64,000 nucleotides of DNA, from contig JAPUJT010000049.1 in assembly GCA_027296055.1 (NCBI GenBank), positions 113,244 through 177,243 on the forward strand, in the 5' to 3' direction. A program made the position numbers and the translations under genes. The stretch's first letter is position 1. The number at the start of each line of letters is the position of its first letter. The notes below the pieces were generated by a model. It was not told where the DNA came from and ran no database searches. It saw only the letters and a program-made list of their open reading frames with translations. Of the stretch, positions 39,914 through 49,499 are shown one piece after another. The DNA is from Planctomycetota bacterium (lineage in GTDB: Bacteria > Planctomycetota > JAPUJT01).

Positions 39914-40165
39914 ATGCAGGTGGTGGAGCTTCACGAGGCGGTGAAGGTGCGGGCCGATTTCCAGGGGGGAAGGATCCGACCGCTGATGTTCCGGCGTGGC
40001 GAACGGGTCTACCCGATCCGCCGGGTGAACACTTCCTGGGAGGACCGGGAGGGAAAGCACATGAACTACTTCTTCGCCGTCAGCATCGGTTCGGGTGACG
40101 TCTACCAGCTATCTCTCCGCACCGGCGACATGATCTGGTACCTGGAATCGATCATGATGGAATAA
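39914..40165 (+). CDS. Small conserved-looking hypothetical between lexA and dinB
   Basis: ATG with upstream GGAGG; compact RPLMFRRGERVYPIRRVNTSW...YFFAV; collinear with lexA/dinB. Confidence 0.7.
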   Translation: MQVVELHEAVKVRADFQGGRIRPLMFRRGERVYPIRRVNTSWEDREGKHMNYFFAVSIGSGDVYQLSLRTGDMIWYLESIMME

Positions 40166-40183
40166 GGTGACTGTCCCCGTTTT
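40163..40183. repeat. GGGGACA-type half element overlapping stop of 39914..40165 and start of dinB
   Basis: TAAggtgactgtccccgtttt; contains the GTG start at 40167. Confidence 0.4.
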
Positions 40184-41375
40184 GCTACATGTGGATATCG
40201 ATGCGTTCTTAGCCTCGGTGGAGCAGGTGCTGAACCCGCAACTGGTGGGCAAGCCTGTGATCGTGGGCGCCGGGGTGATCGCCTCCTGCTCTTACGAAGG
40301 ACGCCGCCGCGGTCTGAAGAACGCGATGCGGATCCGGGACGCGCTCCGGATCTGCCCCGACGCGATCGTCCTCGAGGGGCGGGCCCGTATCTACCGCTGC
40401 TTCGCCGAGAGGATCTTCGATATCTGCAGGGACTACGCACCTGCGGTGGAAACCTACCTCGACGAAGCGATCTGTGACTTCTCCGGCACGGCCCTCCTCT
40501 ACGGGGACCCGATGAAGCCGGCGTTGGCGATCCGTCGTCGGGCACGGGAGGAGACGGGGCTCGCCGTCACCATAGGGATCGGAACCAACCGGATGGTGGC
40601 CAAGATGGCCAGCAAGGCCGCCAAGCCTGACGGCCTCACCCGCGTCCTCCCCGGCGACGAGGACGAATTCATCCGGGCTCTCCCCATCCAGGACCTCCCC
40701 GGCGTCGGCCCTCGGACCGCCGAGCTCTTCTCCCGGATGAACATCCACACGATCGGAGAGCTGCGAGCGCTCTCCGAAGATGCGCTGCGCGTCCTTCTCG
40801 GCAAGAACGGCATTTTCCTGTATGAGAGGTGTCGAGGCCGGGATACGCCGATCGTCTGCGAGCGGGAGGTGCCGAAGTCGATTTCCCGGGAGACCTCTTT
40901 CCATCAGGACACGATCGACCCGGCCGAGATCCAGGGAATGCTCTCCTACCTTTGCGGGAGGGCGACCAAGACGCTCCGCGACCTCGGGCTGCTCGCCCGC
41001 ACCGTAGGCGTGAAGGTGCGATACTCCGACGGGCAGTCGGAGGCCGTCTCGAGGAGCCTCCCGGAGCCATCCGCCACGGACCGGGAGTTTCAGAAGGCGG
41101 CCGGGGTCCTCCTTCGGAAGGCGCACGCCCGCCGGGCGAGCCTACATCGGGTGGGCATCCAGATCTCGGGGATCTTCGCCAGTGCATCGGATCAGCCGGG
41201 CCTGTTCGATCCGGAGGAGCGGAGGAGGTGGCGCCGGCTCGACCGATGCCTCGACACCGTGCGGGACCGATTCGGCTACTCATCGATCGTCGCCGGAGGA
41301 GCGATCGAATTCCTCGGGCAGCTCCGCCACGACTCCCACGGCTACATCCTCCGCACCCCTTCGCTCACGAGGTAA
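40167..41375 (+). CDS. dinB: DNA polymerase IV (Y-family)
   Basis: LLHVDIDAFLASVEQ; CSYEGRRRGL; YLDEAICDFSG; GIGTNRMVAKMASKAAKPDG; LPGVGPRTAE. Confidence 0.95.
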   Translation: MTVPVLLHVDIDAFLASVEQVLNPQLVGKPVIVGAGVIASCSYEGRRRGLKNAMRIRDALRICPDAIVLEGRARIYRCFAERIFDICRDYAPAVETYLDEAICDFSGTALLYGDPMKPALAIRRRAREETGLAVTIGIGTNRMVAKMASKAAKPDGLTRVLPGDEDEFIRALPIQDLPGVGPRTAELFSRMNIHTIGELRALSEDALRVLLGKNGIFLYERCRGRDTPIVCEREVPKSISRETSFHQDTIDPAEIQGMLSYLCGRATKTLRDLGLLARTVGVKVRYSDGQSEAVSRSLPEPSATDREFQKAAGVLLRKAHARRASLHRVGIQISGIFASASDQPGLFDPEERRRWRRLDRCLDTVRDRFGYSSIVAGGAIEFLGQLRHDSHGYILRTPSLTR

Positions 41376-41403
41376 TCGAGAGGCCGCGGAAGGACCGGGA
41401 CAC

Positions 41404-41691
41404 TCATCCGATCAAGACGGACGGAGCGCCCTGGAGGATCGTCGCTCCGCAGGCGGCGAGGTCGGTGACGCGGGCGGCGGGCCGGCCGCCGATCAGGACC
41501 GTGGGGCTGCCACTGACGATCGGGCCGGGGGGATGGGGCCCGGCGAGCGGCGGCATCGCGCAGGTGTGGAGGTCGCCGAGGGCCGCGGCGGGCCTCCCTT
41601 CGATCAGGACCGTGGGGTTTCCGGGACCGGAGACGAGGCCGGGGTGACTGGTCGCATCGCCCATACGGGCTGCCGGCTGGGACATGGGCAT
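41404..41691 (-). CDS. PAAR-motif protein
   Basis: PAARMGDATSHPG...PTVLIEGRPAAALGDLHTC...SPTVLIGGRPAARVTDLAACGATILQGAPSVLIG. Confidence 0.85.
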   Translation of the reverse strand: MPMSQPAARMGDATSHPGLVSGPGNPTVLIEGRPAAALGDLHTCAMPPLAGPHPPGPIVSGSPTVLIGGRPAARVTDLAACGATILQGAPSVLIG

Positions 41692-41766
41692 ACACCTTCT
41701 CAGCGGAGTCGCGATGTTATCCGACCTCTACTCCCGCGCTTCCGATAAGTCTCCAGCGAACCGGAT

Positions 41767-41850
41767 TTGACACCTTTCAGAGCGGTGTGGTAAGTTATCC
41801 GGATTCGCCCATCTGGCGATGGCATATCAGGATAAGAAACAGGAGAACCA
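41767..41850 (+). promoter_or_regulatory. Candidate sigma70-type promoter and RBS of the kinase gene
   Basis: TTGACA (41767-41772), 18 bp, TAAGTT (41791-41796); AGGAGA just before ATG 41850. Confidence 0.4.
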
Positions 41851-44800
41851 TGTTCACTGACGAAGACCAACTACTAGCGGATGCCCTGCAGCAGGCCAAC
41901 ATCCTCACCCCTGATGACATCGAAAAGGCGAAGCAGGTCCAGGAGAAGTTCGGGGGAGCCTGGACTCTTCGAGAGGTCCTCCTGGCCAGACGGCTGGTCG
42001 ACGAGGATCAGCTCGCTCGGGTCGAAGATGGGGGAGCGACCGCGGGCGAATCCTCCGACGACAGCGCGGGGACACTGTTGCTCGGGGACGAGCCGGCGGA
42101 TGGGAATACGCCGGACACCCTCATCACGGGAGAAGAGGCAGGGACGCTCATCACCGATGAGACCGCCCCGGGCGGGAAAGACGAGGCGACTCTGATCGGC
42201 GACCCGCCGCCAGTGGGCGAGGACGAAGCGACCCTGGCGGACAGCCCGCCGGCCGGAGGCGATGATGAGGCGACCCTGATCGGCGACCCGCCTCCGGCGG
42301 GCGACGATGAAGCGACCTTGGCTGACGCCCCGCCGGCCGGAGGCGACGATGAAGCGACCCTGATCTCGGGCGGAGCTGGAGTGAGCGAGGATGACCCGAC
42401 GTTCGTCTCGGGAGATCAGATAGCGGGTGCTCCACCGAAGGGCGACGAGGAATCGGAGACCTTGATCACGGAGCCGTCCCAGGCCGCGACCCCTCCACCG
42501 GATGTCGACGACGAAGACATGGAGACGATGCTCCACGTCAAGGAATCGCTCGAAGATGCGGAAACGATGATGTCGGAGGGAACGAGCGCCCCGACGGAGG
42601 CCGACCTCGACGACGGCGCCACGATGGTCACGGAGGTGAAGCTCTCCCCGGAAGACGAATCCCTAGAGGACGAGATCTTCGCTGCGATCTGCATAGAGAT
42701 GGGTATCGCGACGGACGAGGAGATCATCGCAGCCCGGGAAAAGCAGATGGACCGCCGCAAGGCCGGCGAGCCCCACCGTCTCGGCGCCCTCCTCGTGGAT
42801 GAAGGGGTCCTCGAGCACGACCAGGTCTCCAAGATCCTCCAGACGCAGTACACGCGTGTGCTCGCTTGCCCAAAGTGCGGCAAGCGCACCACCGCCACCG
42901 ACACCAGCCCGGGCACACTCTGCGCCTGCTCACGCTGCGCCGCCGAGATGTCCGTTCCGGACGGCACCGCCGAAATCTCCCAGATCCAGGTCAAGGAGTA
43001 CCTCGAATACAAGAGCCGCGGCCCGATCTCGGTCTCGTCGGTGGACCAGGCGGCGGATCGGAGCAGCGGAGCGGCGAAGATGATCGGCACCACGATCGGT
43101 GGCTGCAAGATCACGAAGAAGCTGGGCGAGGGCGGCATGGGGGCGGTCTACAAGGGAGAGCACGAGACCCTTCGCCGCGAGAGCGCGATCAAGATCCTTC
43201 CGGCGGCCTACGCGAACAACCCGACCCTGGTCGCCCGCTTCTTCCGCGAGGCGCGCGCGGCGGGGAAAATCCGTCACCCGAACATCGTCGAGGTCTACAA
43301 CGTCGGGCAGGACGCCGGGCTCCACTTCATCGAGATGGAGTACGTGAAGGGCAAGAGCGTCAAGCAGATGATGGACGACGGCGATCTGAAGAAGGAGGAC
43401 GGCACGATCAATCTGGATGAGTGCATCCGGATCATGAAGGACACGGCCATAGGCCTCGTCGCCGCCCACACCGCCGACGTGATCCACCGAGACATCAAGC
43501 CGGACAACATCATGGTCAACCTCGAGGGCCGGGTCAAGATCGCCGACTTCGGCCTCGCTCGCAGCGTCGAGGGAGAGAGCATGGATCTGACCAAGACCGG
43601 TCAGATCATGGGTACCCCCACCTACATCTCGCCGGAGCAGGCGGATGCGGCGAAGACGGATCAGAGGACCGACATCTATTCGCTCGGGGCGACGTTCTAC
43701 CACCTGGTGACGGACGAGAAGCCGTTCACCGGCGATTCCCCGATGGTGATCCTCCTCAAGCACATCAACGAGGAGCCAACTCCCCCGGATCAGTACAACC
43801 CGGACCTCGCCCCGTCTCTCGTCTCGATCATCGACAAGATGATGGCCAAGCGCCTCGACCAGCGCTACCAGACGATGAACGAGGTGATCAAGGACATCGA
43901 GTCCTTCCAGGGCGGGGCGACGATATCCTACAAGATAAAGAAAAAGAAAAAATTTCCCGTCAAACGCGTCGCCGCTGCGATCCTCATCGCCTTCGCCTCG
44001 GTCGTCGGTATCTTCATGTGGAAGGTGGGCCAGATCTCCGGCGAGGAGCGGCAGGCGACGGCGATCTACAACGAGGCGGAAGACATCTGGCAGGACGGGG
44101 TGGGGATTTTGGACGACGCCTACGCGAAAGTGCAGGAGGCCCTGGCCCTCTACGCGGACCTCGAGGTGGCGAGCAATCTCAAGATCGAGATCGAGATGGA
44201 GAGGAGCTACCGCGCCGCCATGGATCCCGCCAGAAAGGCCTTCGAGAAGAAAGACTGGTCTGTTGCGAAGGATTCTCTACGCCGGGCCGCGGGGTTCAAG
44301 CGGACCGAGGAGGTCGACGAGAAGCTCGCAATAGCCGTCTTCGAGGAGAAATTCGAACAGGGAGTAGACGAGGCTGGCAGGGGGCTCTACGGTCCGGCGA
44401 TAGCGACGTTCACCGACGCGCTGAAGCTCCCCAAGACACCTGACCAGGAACAGAGGGCTGACGCGGCCATGAAGACCGCGGTCGTTAGCCTGAACAACCA
44501 GAACTTCGATACGTACATCAAGGCCGCCAGGGTCGCTCTCTCCAAGGCCCAGCTCGAGGACGCGAGGAAGAGCCTTGTCGAGGCGGTCAAGATTTTTCCC
44601 AATCGCGAGGAAGTAACGACTTTGGAAACGGACATCAACGCACGGGCCAAGACGATTCGCGTGGAGAGGGAATTCCGGGAAGCGTTCTTGAACGGAGCCA
44701 ATTCCCTTGGAAACCAGGACTACGCATCGGCGATCACGTTCTTCGAGGACTGTCAGGATCACTTGAACAAGGCGCCGACTCTGAAGGAACCTCTCGCAGA

Positions 44801-45854
44801 GGAGATCGCCGACCTGGAGCGGAAGCTCAGGACGGCGAACTACGGGCTTCAGATGGAGGACGGCAGGAAAGCAGAGGAGAAGGTCGGGAAGAGCTGGAAG
44901 ACGTCGATGCGGCACTACAAGGCGGCCCTGGAGTTCGCGACGGATCCCGAGAAGAGGAACACGAATCGTTCGATATACAATCTGGGCTTGAAGGCGGCCG
45001 AGGAAGCGTGGGAAATAAAGGATCTGGACGAGGCCAACCTGGCCCTCGACGACGCCCTCAACGCCAGGCCCGGCGACGAAGATGCCACGGCCCTGAAGAC
45101 CGAAGTGAAGAGGTTCTCCCTCACGCCGGAGGGGATGGTCTACATCCCCGGGGGTCGGTTCAACGCGGGAACCCAGCACGAAGACCTGACGAAGAAGAAC
45201 CCCCTCCGGGTGAGGACGGTGGTAAAGCCCTACTACATGGACGATAACGAGGTGACGAACCGGCAGTTCAAGGAGTTCATCGACGATGGAGGCTACGAGA
45301 AAGAGGAATTCTGGGACAAGAAGGGCTGGGCCGAGCGAGACAGGTTCAAGGTCACGGACAAGAGCGCTCACGGACCTAAAGCCTGGCCGACCGCAGGACA
45401 GTACGGGGGTTACCACGACAATCCGGTCCTGGGCGTCACCTGGTACGAGGCGACGGCCTACGCCAGGTGGGCGGGGAAGAGGCTGCCCTCCGATGACGAG
45501 TGGGAGTTCGCCGCCGGATACGATCCTGTGACCCGCAAGAAGCGAGATTTCCCCTGGGGCTCAGAGTGGAACAATCGCTTAGGAAACTTCGCGGCGAGAG
45601 AGGCCGTCTCGGTGGCCAGGTTCAAGAGCCAGGACGTGAGTCCGTGGGGATGCTACAACATGGGCGGCAACGCCATGGAGTGGACCGACACCTGGGACCC
45701 CAAAAAGAAGAGCACAAAGCCCGGGAGTCTTCGAGGCGGTTCCTTCATGACGGCGAATACGTCCCTGCATGCAATGACCACGAACGTTCGCAGTTCCCGC
45801 TCCCTCTCGCGAAACCCTGCGGTTGGTTTCCGCTGCGCGCAGGACGTGGAGTGA
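41850..45854 (+). CDS. Ser/Thr protein kinase with N-terminal acidic T-L repeats, CxxC zinc-ribbon, TM, TPR-like region and C-terminal FGE-sulfatase domain
   Basis: LGEGGMGAVYKG...AIKIL; VIHRDIKPDNIMV; DFGLARS; TM VAAAILIAFASVVGIFMW; GMVYIPGGRFNAGT...VTWYEATAYARWAGKRLPSDDEWEFAA...GGNAMEWT...RGGSF...GFRCA. Confidence 0.93.
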   Translation: MFTDEDQLLADALQQANILTPDDIEKAKQVQEKFGGAWTLREVLLARRLVDEDQLARVEDGGATAGESSDDSAGTLLLGDEPADGNTPDTLITGEEAGTLITDETAPGGKDEATLIGDPPPVGEDEATLADSPPAGGDDEATLIGDPPPAGDDEATLADAPPAGGDDEATLISGGAGVSEDDPTFVSGDQIAGAPPKGDEESETLITEPSQAATPPPDVDDEDMETMLHVKESLEDAETMMSEGTSAPTEADLDDGATMVTEVKLSPEDESLEDEIFAAICIEMGIATDEEIIAAREKQMDRRKAGEPHRLGALLVDEGVLEHDQVSKILQTQYTRVLACPKCGKRTTATDTSPGTLCACSRCAAEMSVPDGTAEISQIQVKEYLEYKSRGPISVSSVDQAADRSSGAAKMIGTTIGGCKITKKLGEGGMGAVYKGEHETLRRESAIKILPAAYANNPTLVARFFREARAAGKIRHPNIVEVYNVGQDAGLHFIEMEYVKGKSVKQMMDDGDLKKEDGTINLDECIRIMKDTAIGLVAAHTADVIHRDIKPDNIMVNLEGRVKIADFGLARSVEGESMDLTKTGQIMGTPTYISPEQADAAKTDQRTDIYSLGATFYHLVTDEKPFTGDSPMVILLKHINEEPTPPDQYNPDLAPSLVSIIDKMMAKRLDQRYQTMNEVIKDIESFQGGATISYKIKKKKKFPVKRVAAAILIAFASVVGIFMWKVGQISGEERQATAIYNEAEDIWQDGVGILDDAYAKVQEALALYADLEVASNLKIEIEMERSYRAAMDPARKAFEKKDWSVAKDSLRRAAGFKRTEEVDEKLAIAVFEEKFEQGVDEAGRGLYGPAIATFTDALKLPKTPDQEQRADAAMKTAVVSLNNQNFDTYIKAARVALSKAQLEDARKSLVEAVKIFPNREEVTTLETDINARAKTIRVEREFREAFLNGANSLGNQDYASAITFFEDCQDHLNKAPTLKEPLAEEIADLERKLRTANYGLQMEDGRKAEEKVGKSWKTSMRHYKAALEFATDPEKRNTNRSIYNLGLKAAEEAWEIKDLDEANLALDDALNARPGDEDATALKTEVKRFSLTPEGMVYIPGGRFNAGTQHEDLTKKNPLRVRTVVKPYYMDDNEVTNRQFKEFIDDGGYEKEEFWDKKGWAERDRFKVTDKSAHGPKAWPTAGQYGGYHDNPVLGVTWYEATAYARWAGKRLPSDDEWEFAAGYDPVTRKKRDFPWGSEWNNRLGNFAAREAVSVARFKSQDVSPWGCYNMGGNAMEWTDTWDPKKKSTKPGSLRGGSFMTANTSLHAMTTNVRSSRSLSRNPAVGFRCAQDVE

Positions 45855-45866
45855 TGCGGTCGTAGG

Positions 45867-47231
45867 CTACTTCTTTCCCTTCCCTTTCCCCTTGCCCTTT
45901 TCGGCGCCCTGATCGCTGTTGTCTCCGTTGCCCTTGGCTCCGCCCTTGCCCGGTGGCGGTCCGCCACTTCCCTTCTGCGACCCGCCGCTGCCGGCTGAGC
46001 CCCCCTTGGGGGGGGGAGTGCCGCCCTTCTTCGGAGGTGGGCCACCGGCCTGTCCCGAACCGCCGGGAGGGGTCCCTGTTGACTTGCCAGCCTGACCCGA
46101 TCCCTTCGGCGGGGGTGCCCCCTTCTTGGGCGGTTTGGCAGGAGGCGCGCCCTTCCGTGGCGTCTCGGGAGCGGCTCCACCCTTCCCTGGATTCCGAGGA
46201 GGAGGTGTGCCCTTCCCCGGGCCCGGAGGAGGAGGTGCGTCGCTCGCCCCCGGCTTATCGCGGCCGGGGGGCGTACGCTTCGGCGGGGCCTCCGCGCGAC
46301 CTGGGGGGGAACGCTTCGGCGGGGCCTCGGCGCGCCCCGGTTTATCGCGGCCGGGAGGAGTTCGCTTGGGAGGACCCTCCGCGCGACCTGGGGGAGTACG
46401 CTTCGGCGGGGCCTCGGCGCGCCCCGGTTTATCGCGGCCGGGAGGGGTACGCTTCGGAGGACCCTCCGCGCGGCCCGGTTTTCCGGCTCTTCCCGGGGGC
46501 GGGGTCTTTCGTGGCTCGCGCCCGGGTGTATCGCGGCGGGGCCCGACTCCTGGTCTACCCTCTGTCGGGCGGGGCTTCCCACGCTCGCGGGCGCGGCCAG
46601 TAGGCTTGCCGCGCTCCGTGCGAGGGTACCGCTTCCTGTACTTCGGCTCCCGGACCCTCGTCACGTCGCGGAATGAACGCCTCCCGCGCATGTACTCCCC
46701 CGGCTCGTAGCCGTACCTGTGATGGGCGACGTTCAGCTCGACGAGGTACCGGAACTCCTGATCGCTCAACCGGATATGTTGCGGTTCGTGACCATGTCTC
46801 CAGTAGTAGTCGTATGCCCGCTTGTACCGCGCGCCGATGTGGGCCGTTCGAGGGACGTCGAGGTAGAAGACCAGGGGGTCCAGGCCGACGTGATAGGTGA
46901 TATCGTACCAGCTCTTGTGATACGTCCCCCTCAGCTCAGCGATCTCCGTCCAGTGCCTTCCTGAGTACCACGCCAGGTGCAGGACGACGCCGATGTCATC
47001 GTCCGAGATACGGTACCTCCTGCTCAGCAGGGCATAGTCCGGCTCCAGCTCCGCCCAGTAGTCGATGTAGACGAGGCGTGGGTGGTGAGGCGCGACCGAT
47101 ACCTCGACCGTGCCTCGATGACGAGGACCTGGCACGGGGACGGGGCGCGGGCCGTGGAAGCCGCGATGACACCCGGTGGAGATGAAAAGGAGCATCACCC
47201 AGAGGGCCAATCCGAATCGCCGCATGTCCAA
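45867..47231 (-). CDS. Lipoprotein with basic Pro/Gly/Lys-rich repetitive C-terminus
   Basis: Lipobox LLFISTGCH; C-terminal PKRTPPGRDKPGRAEAPPKR repeats and Lys-rich tail. Confidence 0.75.
   Translation of the reverse strand: MDMRRFGLALWVMLLFISTGCHRGFHGPRPVPVPGPRHRGTVEVSVAPHHPRLVYIDYWAELEPDYALLSRRYRISDDDIGVVLHLAWYSGRHWTEIAELRGTYHKSWYDITYHVGLDPLVFYLDVPRTAHIGARYKRAYDYYWRHGHEPQHIRLSDQEFRYLVELNVAHHRYGYEPGEYMRGRRSFRDVTRVREPKYRKRYPRTERGKPTGRARERGKPRPTEGRPGVGPRRDTPGREPRKTPPPGRAGKPGRAEGPPKRTPPGRDKPGRAEAPPKRTPPGRAEGPPKRTPPGRDKPGRAEAPPKRSPPGRAEAPPKRTPPGRDKPGASDAPPPPGPGKGTPPPRNPGKGGAAPETPRKGAPPAKPPKKGAPPPKGSGQAGKSTGTPPGGSGQAGGPPPKKGGTPPPKGGSAGSGGSQKGSGGPPPGKGGAKGNGDNSDQGAEKGKGKGKGKK
46244..46480. repeat. 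Tandem repeat with ~87-bp period inside the basic lipoprotein gene
   Basis: cgcgccccggtttatcgcggccgggagg recurs at 46331 and 46418, with a variant near 46244. Confidence 0.7.
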
Positions 47232-47363
47232 CCCCTTTCAGCAGGAGGAGAGAAGGCAAATTGATCGTGGTCTGATTATATCCCGACTCTTTCGCATTGG
47301 TCCACATCGAGAAGGCAAACCGTATGCCAGTGATGACCCGGAAGCGGGGTAGAAAGAAGCCGG

Positions 47364-49403
47364 CTATTTCGATGAAGCGGCCAGCGAGTTGCCGTACCGG
47401 GTGATGGCGAGGAGAGGGAAGTAGATGCAGTAGTAATGGTAGCGGAGGTAGAAGGCGCCGGGGAAACCGGTGCCCGTCCACTCCTCTTCTTCCCAGACGC
47501 CCTGGTCGTTCTGTGTGCGTCGGAGAAACTCGATCCCTTGCCGGACGATGGGCGCCTTCTCGTAGCCGCTTGCGATCAGGCCAAGCAGGGCCCACGCCGT
47601 CTGCGAGGCTGTGCTGATGCCCCGGCCTGCCTGCTTCGGGTCATCGTAGCTGAGACAGCTCTCTCCCCACCCCCCGTCCGGATTCTGCCTCGTGGCGAGG
47701 AACCCGACCCCCCGGCGGACCATCGGCGATTCGCGATCGAAATCGATCGTCTGCAGCGCGGCAAGGACAGACCAGGTCCCATAGATGTAGTTCACTCCCC
47801 AGCGGCCGAACCACGATCCGTCCGATTCCTGGACCCGCTCGATATAGGCGATCGCCCTCTTGACCGGCTCGTGCTCCTGAGTGAAACCGAGCCTTCCCAT
47901 CATCTCCAGCACGCGGGCCGTCACGTCGGGTGTGCTCGGGTCGAGCATGTTCTTGCAGTCGTTGAAGAGCAGGTGATCGTAGATCGGATTGTCGACGTTC
48001 TTCTCGAAGGCGCCCCAGCCCCCGTCGTCGTTCTGCATCCCCAGCAGCCAGCGGAGTCCTCGGAGGAGGGTTTCCTTCCGTTCCGGATCGGAGAGCGACT
48101 GGTTCGACAGGGCCATGAGAACCACGGCGGAATCATCGATGTCCGGGTAGAAGTCGTTGTGGAACTGGAAGGCCCAGCCGCCGGGCTCGAGGTCCGGGTC
48201 CTTGACCGACCAGTCTCCCTTCCGTCGGATTTGGTTCGAGGCGAGGAACTGAGCGCCCCGTTCCAGGGCGTCCCGGCTCTCCTCCCGGTGCCCTTCCGAG
48301 AGGGCCAGCATCACCCAGGCCGTGTCCCAGACGGGGGAGACGCAGGGTGCCTGGCGGATCACATCCCCATCCTCGATCTGAAATCGATCGAGGGCGGCGA
48401 GGCCCTTGACGATGGCCGGATGATCCAGCGAGTAGCCCAGGGTCTTCAACGCCATCAGCGAGTTGGAGATCGCGGGGAAGATCCCGCCCCAGTCGCCGCT
48501 CTCGTCCTGGTGATCGAGGATCCATCGCTCCGCCCGTCTCAGTGCTGCCCCGCGCGAGGGCTTGATCGGACTCTTCTCCAGGACCTTCAAGATCTTGTCG
48601 GCCTGGGCGAAGAGATTCTCCCAGGAGATGGGCTTCAGGTCCTTGTCGAGGGAGTAGTCTTCCTGGTCGCGTGGAATGACGTAGATGTCATCCAGTTCCG
48701 CCTCCGGCGGAAGCGTGTGGGATGGACGCATCGCGTTGATCACCAGGAGAGGGACGGTGTAGGCGCGCGCCCAGCAGGCGAACTCGTAGATATTGAAGTA
48801 GAGCCCCTTTGGCATGAAGATCATCTCGATAGGCATCTGGGGAATTCCGCGCCAATCGAACTGACCGAAGTAGGCGAGGTAGATCTTCGTGAGCATCCTC
48901 GCCTTCATGACGCCTCCCGCGTCGAGGATGAAGCGGCGGGCCTTCTCCAGGGCAGGCTCGTCGGGCCGATGTCCAGCCAGCTTCAAGGCGAAGTACGACT
49001 CGATCGTCGCCGAGGGGTTCCCCGGTCCCCCGTGGCAGATGTTCCAGGAGCCGTCCTCCAGCTGGCGATTCAATATGTGGTTGGCGAGCTTCCGGACCAT
49101 CTCGGGCCGCGAGATGTCCATGAATCGAAGGAGGAGTATGTACTCCGCGTTCAGGCTGACGTCCGCCTCCAGCTCACCGAGCCAGAAGCCCTCCCCCGGA
49201 TCCTGCAGTGTCCGTACGTGAACCTCCGCCTTCCGGACCATCTCGCGGACGTCGTCAGGGAAGTCTGGCGTCCGCCCATGCAGGGTCTGCGCACGATCCA
49301 GTCCATCCAGGACGTCCTGGGGAATCGGGTTCTGGTTTTGGGTGGAAGACCGGAGGAAGCTCAACCTCCGACCAGGGAGAAGCGATCGGGATGGGAAGCG
49401 CAT
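47364..49403 (-). CDS. shc: Squalene-hopene cyclase family
   Basis: QW-type motifs (QDEDGGWG-like), FYPDIDDSAVVLMAL (DxDD acid motif), QNPDGGWGESCLSYDDP. Confidence 0.9.
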   Translation of the reverse strand: MRFPSRSLLPGRRLSFLRSSTQNQNPIPQDVLDGLDRAQTLHGRTPDFPDDVREMVRKAEVHVRTLQDPGEGFWLGELEADVSLNAEYILLLRFMDISRPEMVRKLANHILNRQLEDGSWNICHGGPGNPSATIESYFALKLAGHRPDEPALEKARRFILDAGGVMKARMLTKIYLAYFGQFDWRGIPQMPIEMIFMPKGLYFNIYEFACWARAYTVPLLVINAMRPSHTLPPEAELDDIYVIPRDQEDYSLDKDLKPISWENLFAQADKILKVLEKSPIKPSRGAALRRAERWILDHQDESGDWGGIFPAISNSLMALKTLGYSLDHPAIVKGLAALDRFQIEDGDVIRQAPCVSPVWDTAWVMLALSEGHREESRDALERGAQFLASNQIRRKGDWSVKDPDLEPGGWAFQFHNDFYPDIDDSAVVLMALSNQSLSDPERKETLLRGLRWLLGMQNDDGGWGAFEKNVDNPIYDHLLFNDCKNMLDPSTPDVTARVLEMMGRLGFTQEHEPVKRAIAYIERVQESDGSWFGRWGVNYIYGTWSVLAALQTIDFDRESPMVRRGVGFLATRQNPDGGWGESCLSYDDPKQAGRGISTASQTAWALLGLIASGYEKAPIVRQGIEFLRRTQNDQGVWEEEEWTGTGFPGAFYLRYHYYCIYFPLLAITRYGNSLAASSK

Positions 49404-49499
49404 AGGCGTTCGTCGATGTCGGACTGAGAAGGCCCCCCGGAAGCGGCCCCGTGTCTCTCCTTGAAGTCGCCGGAATGTTAGCCGTCCCTCCGGGCCCCA

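Noticed and set aside
42170-42370. CRISPR-like regular repeats
   Set aside because: In-frame protein-coding tandem repeat (DEATL..PP), no spacer diversity and no cas genes.
47436-49427. 663-aa plus-strand ORF opposite squalene-hopene cyclase
   Set aside because: Almost exact mirror of the shc frame; composition typical of an antisense frame; QW/DxDD motifs support the minus gene.
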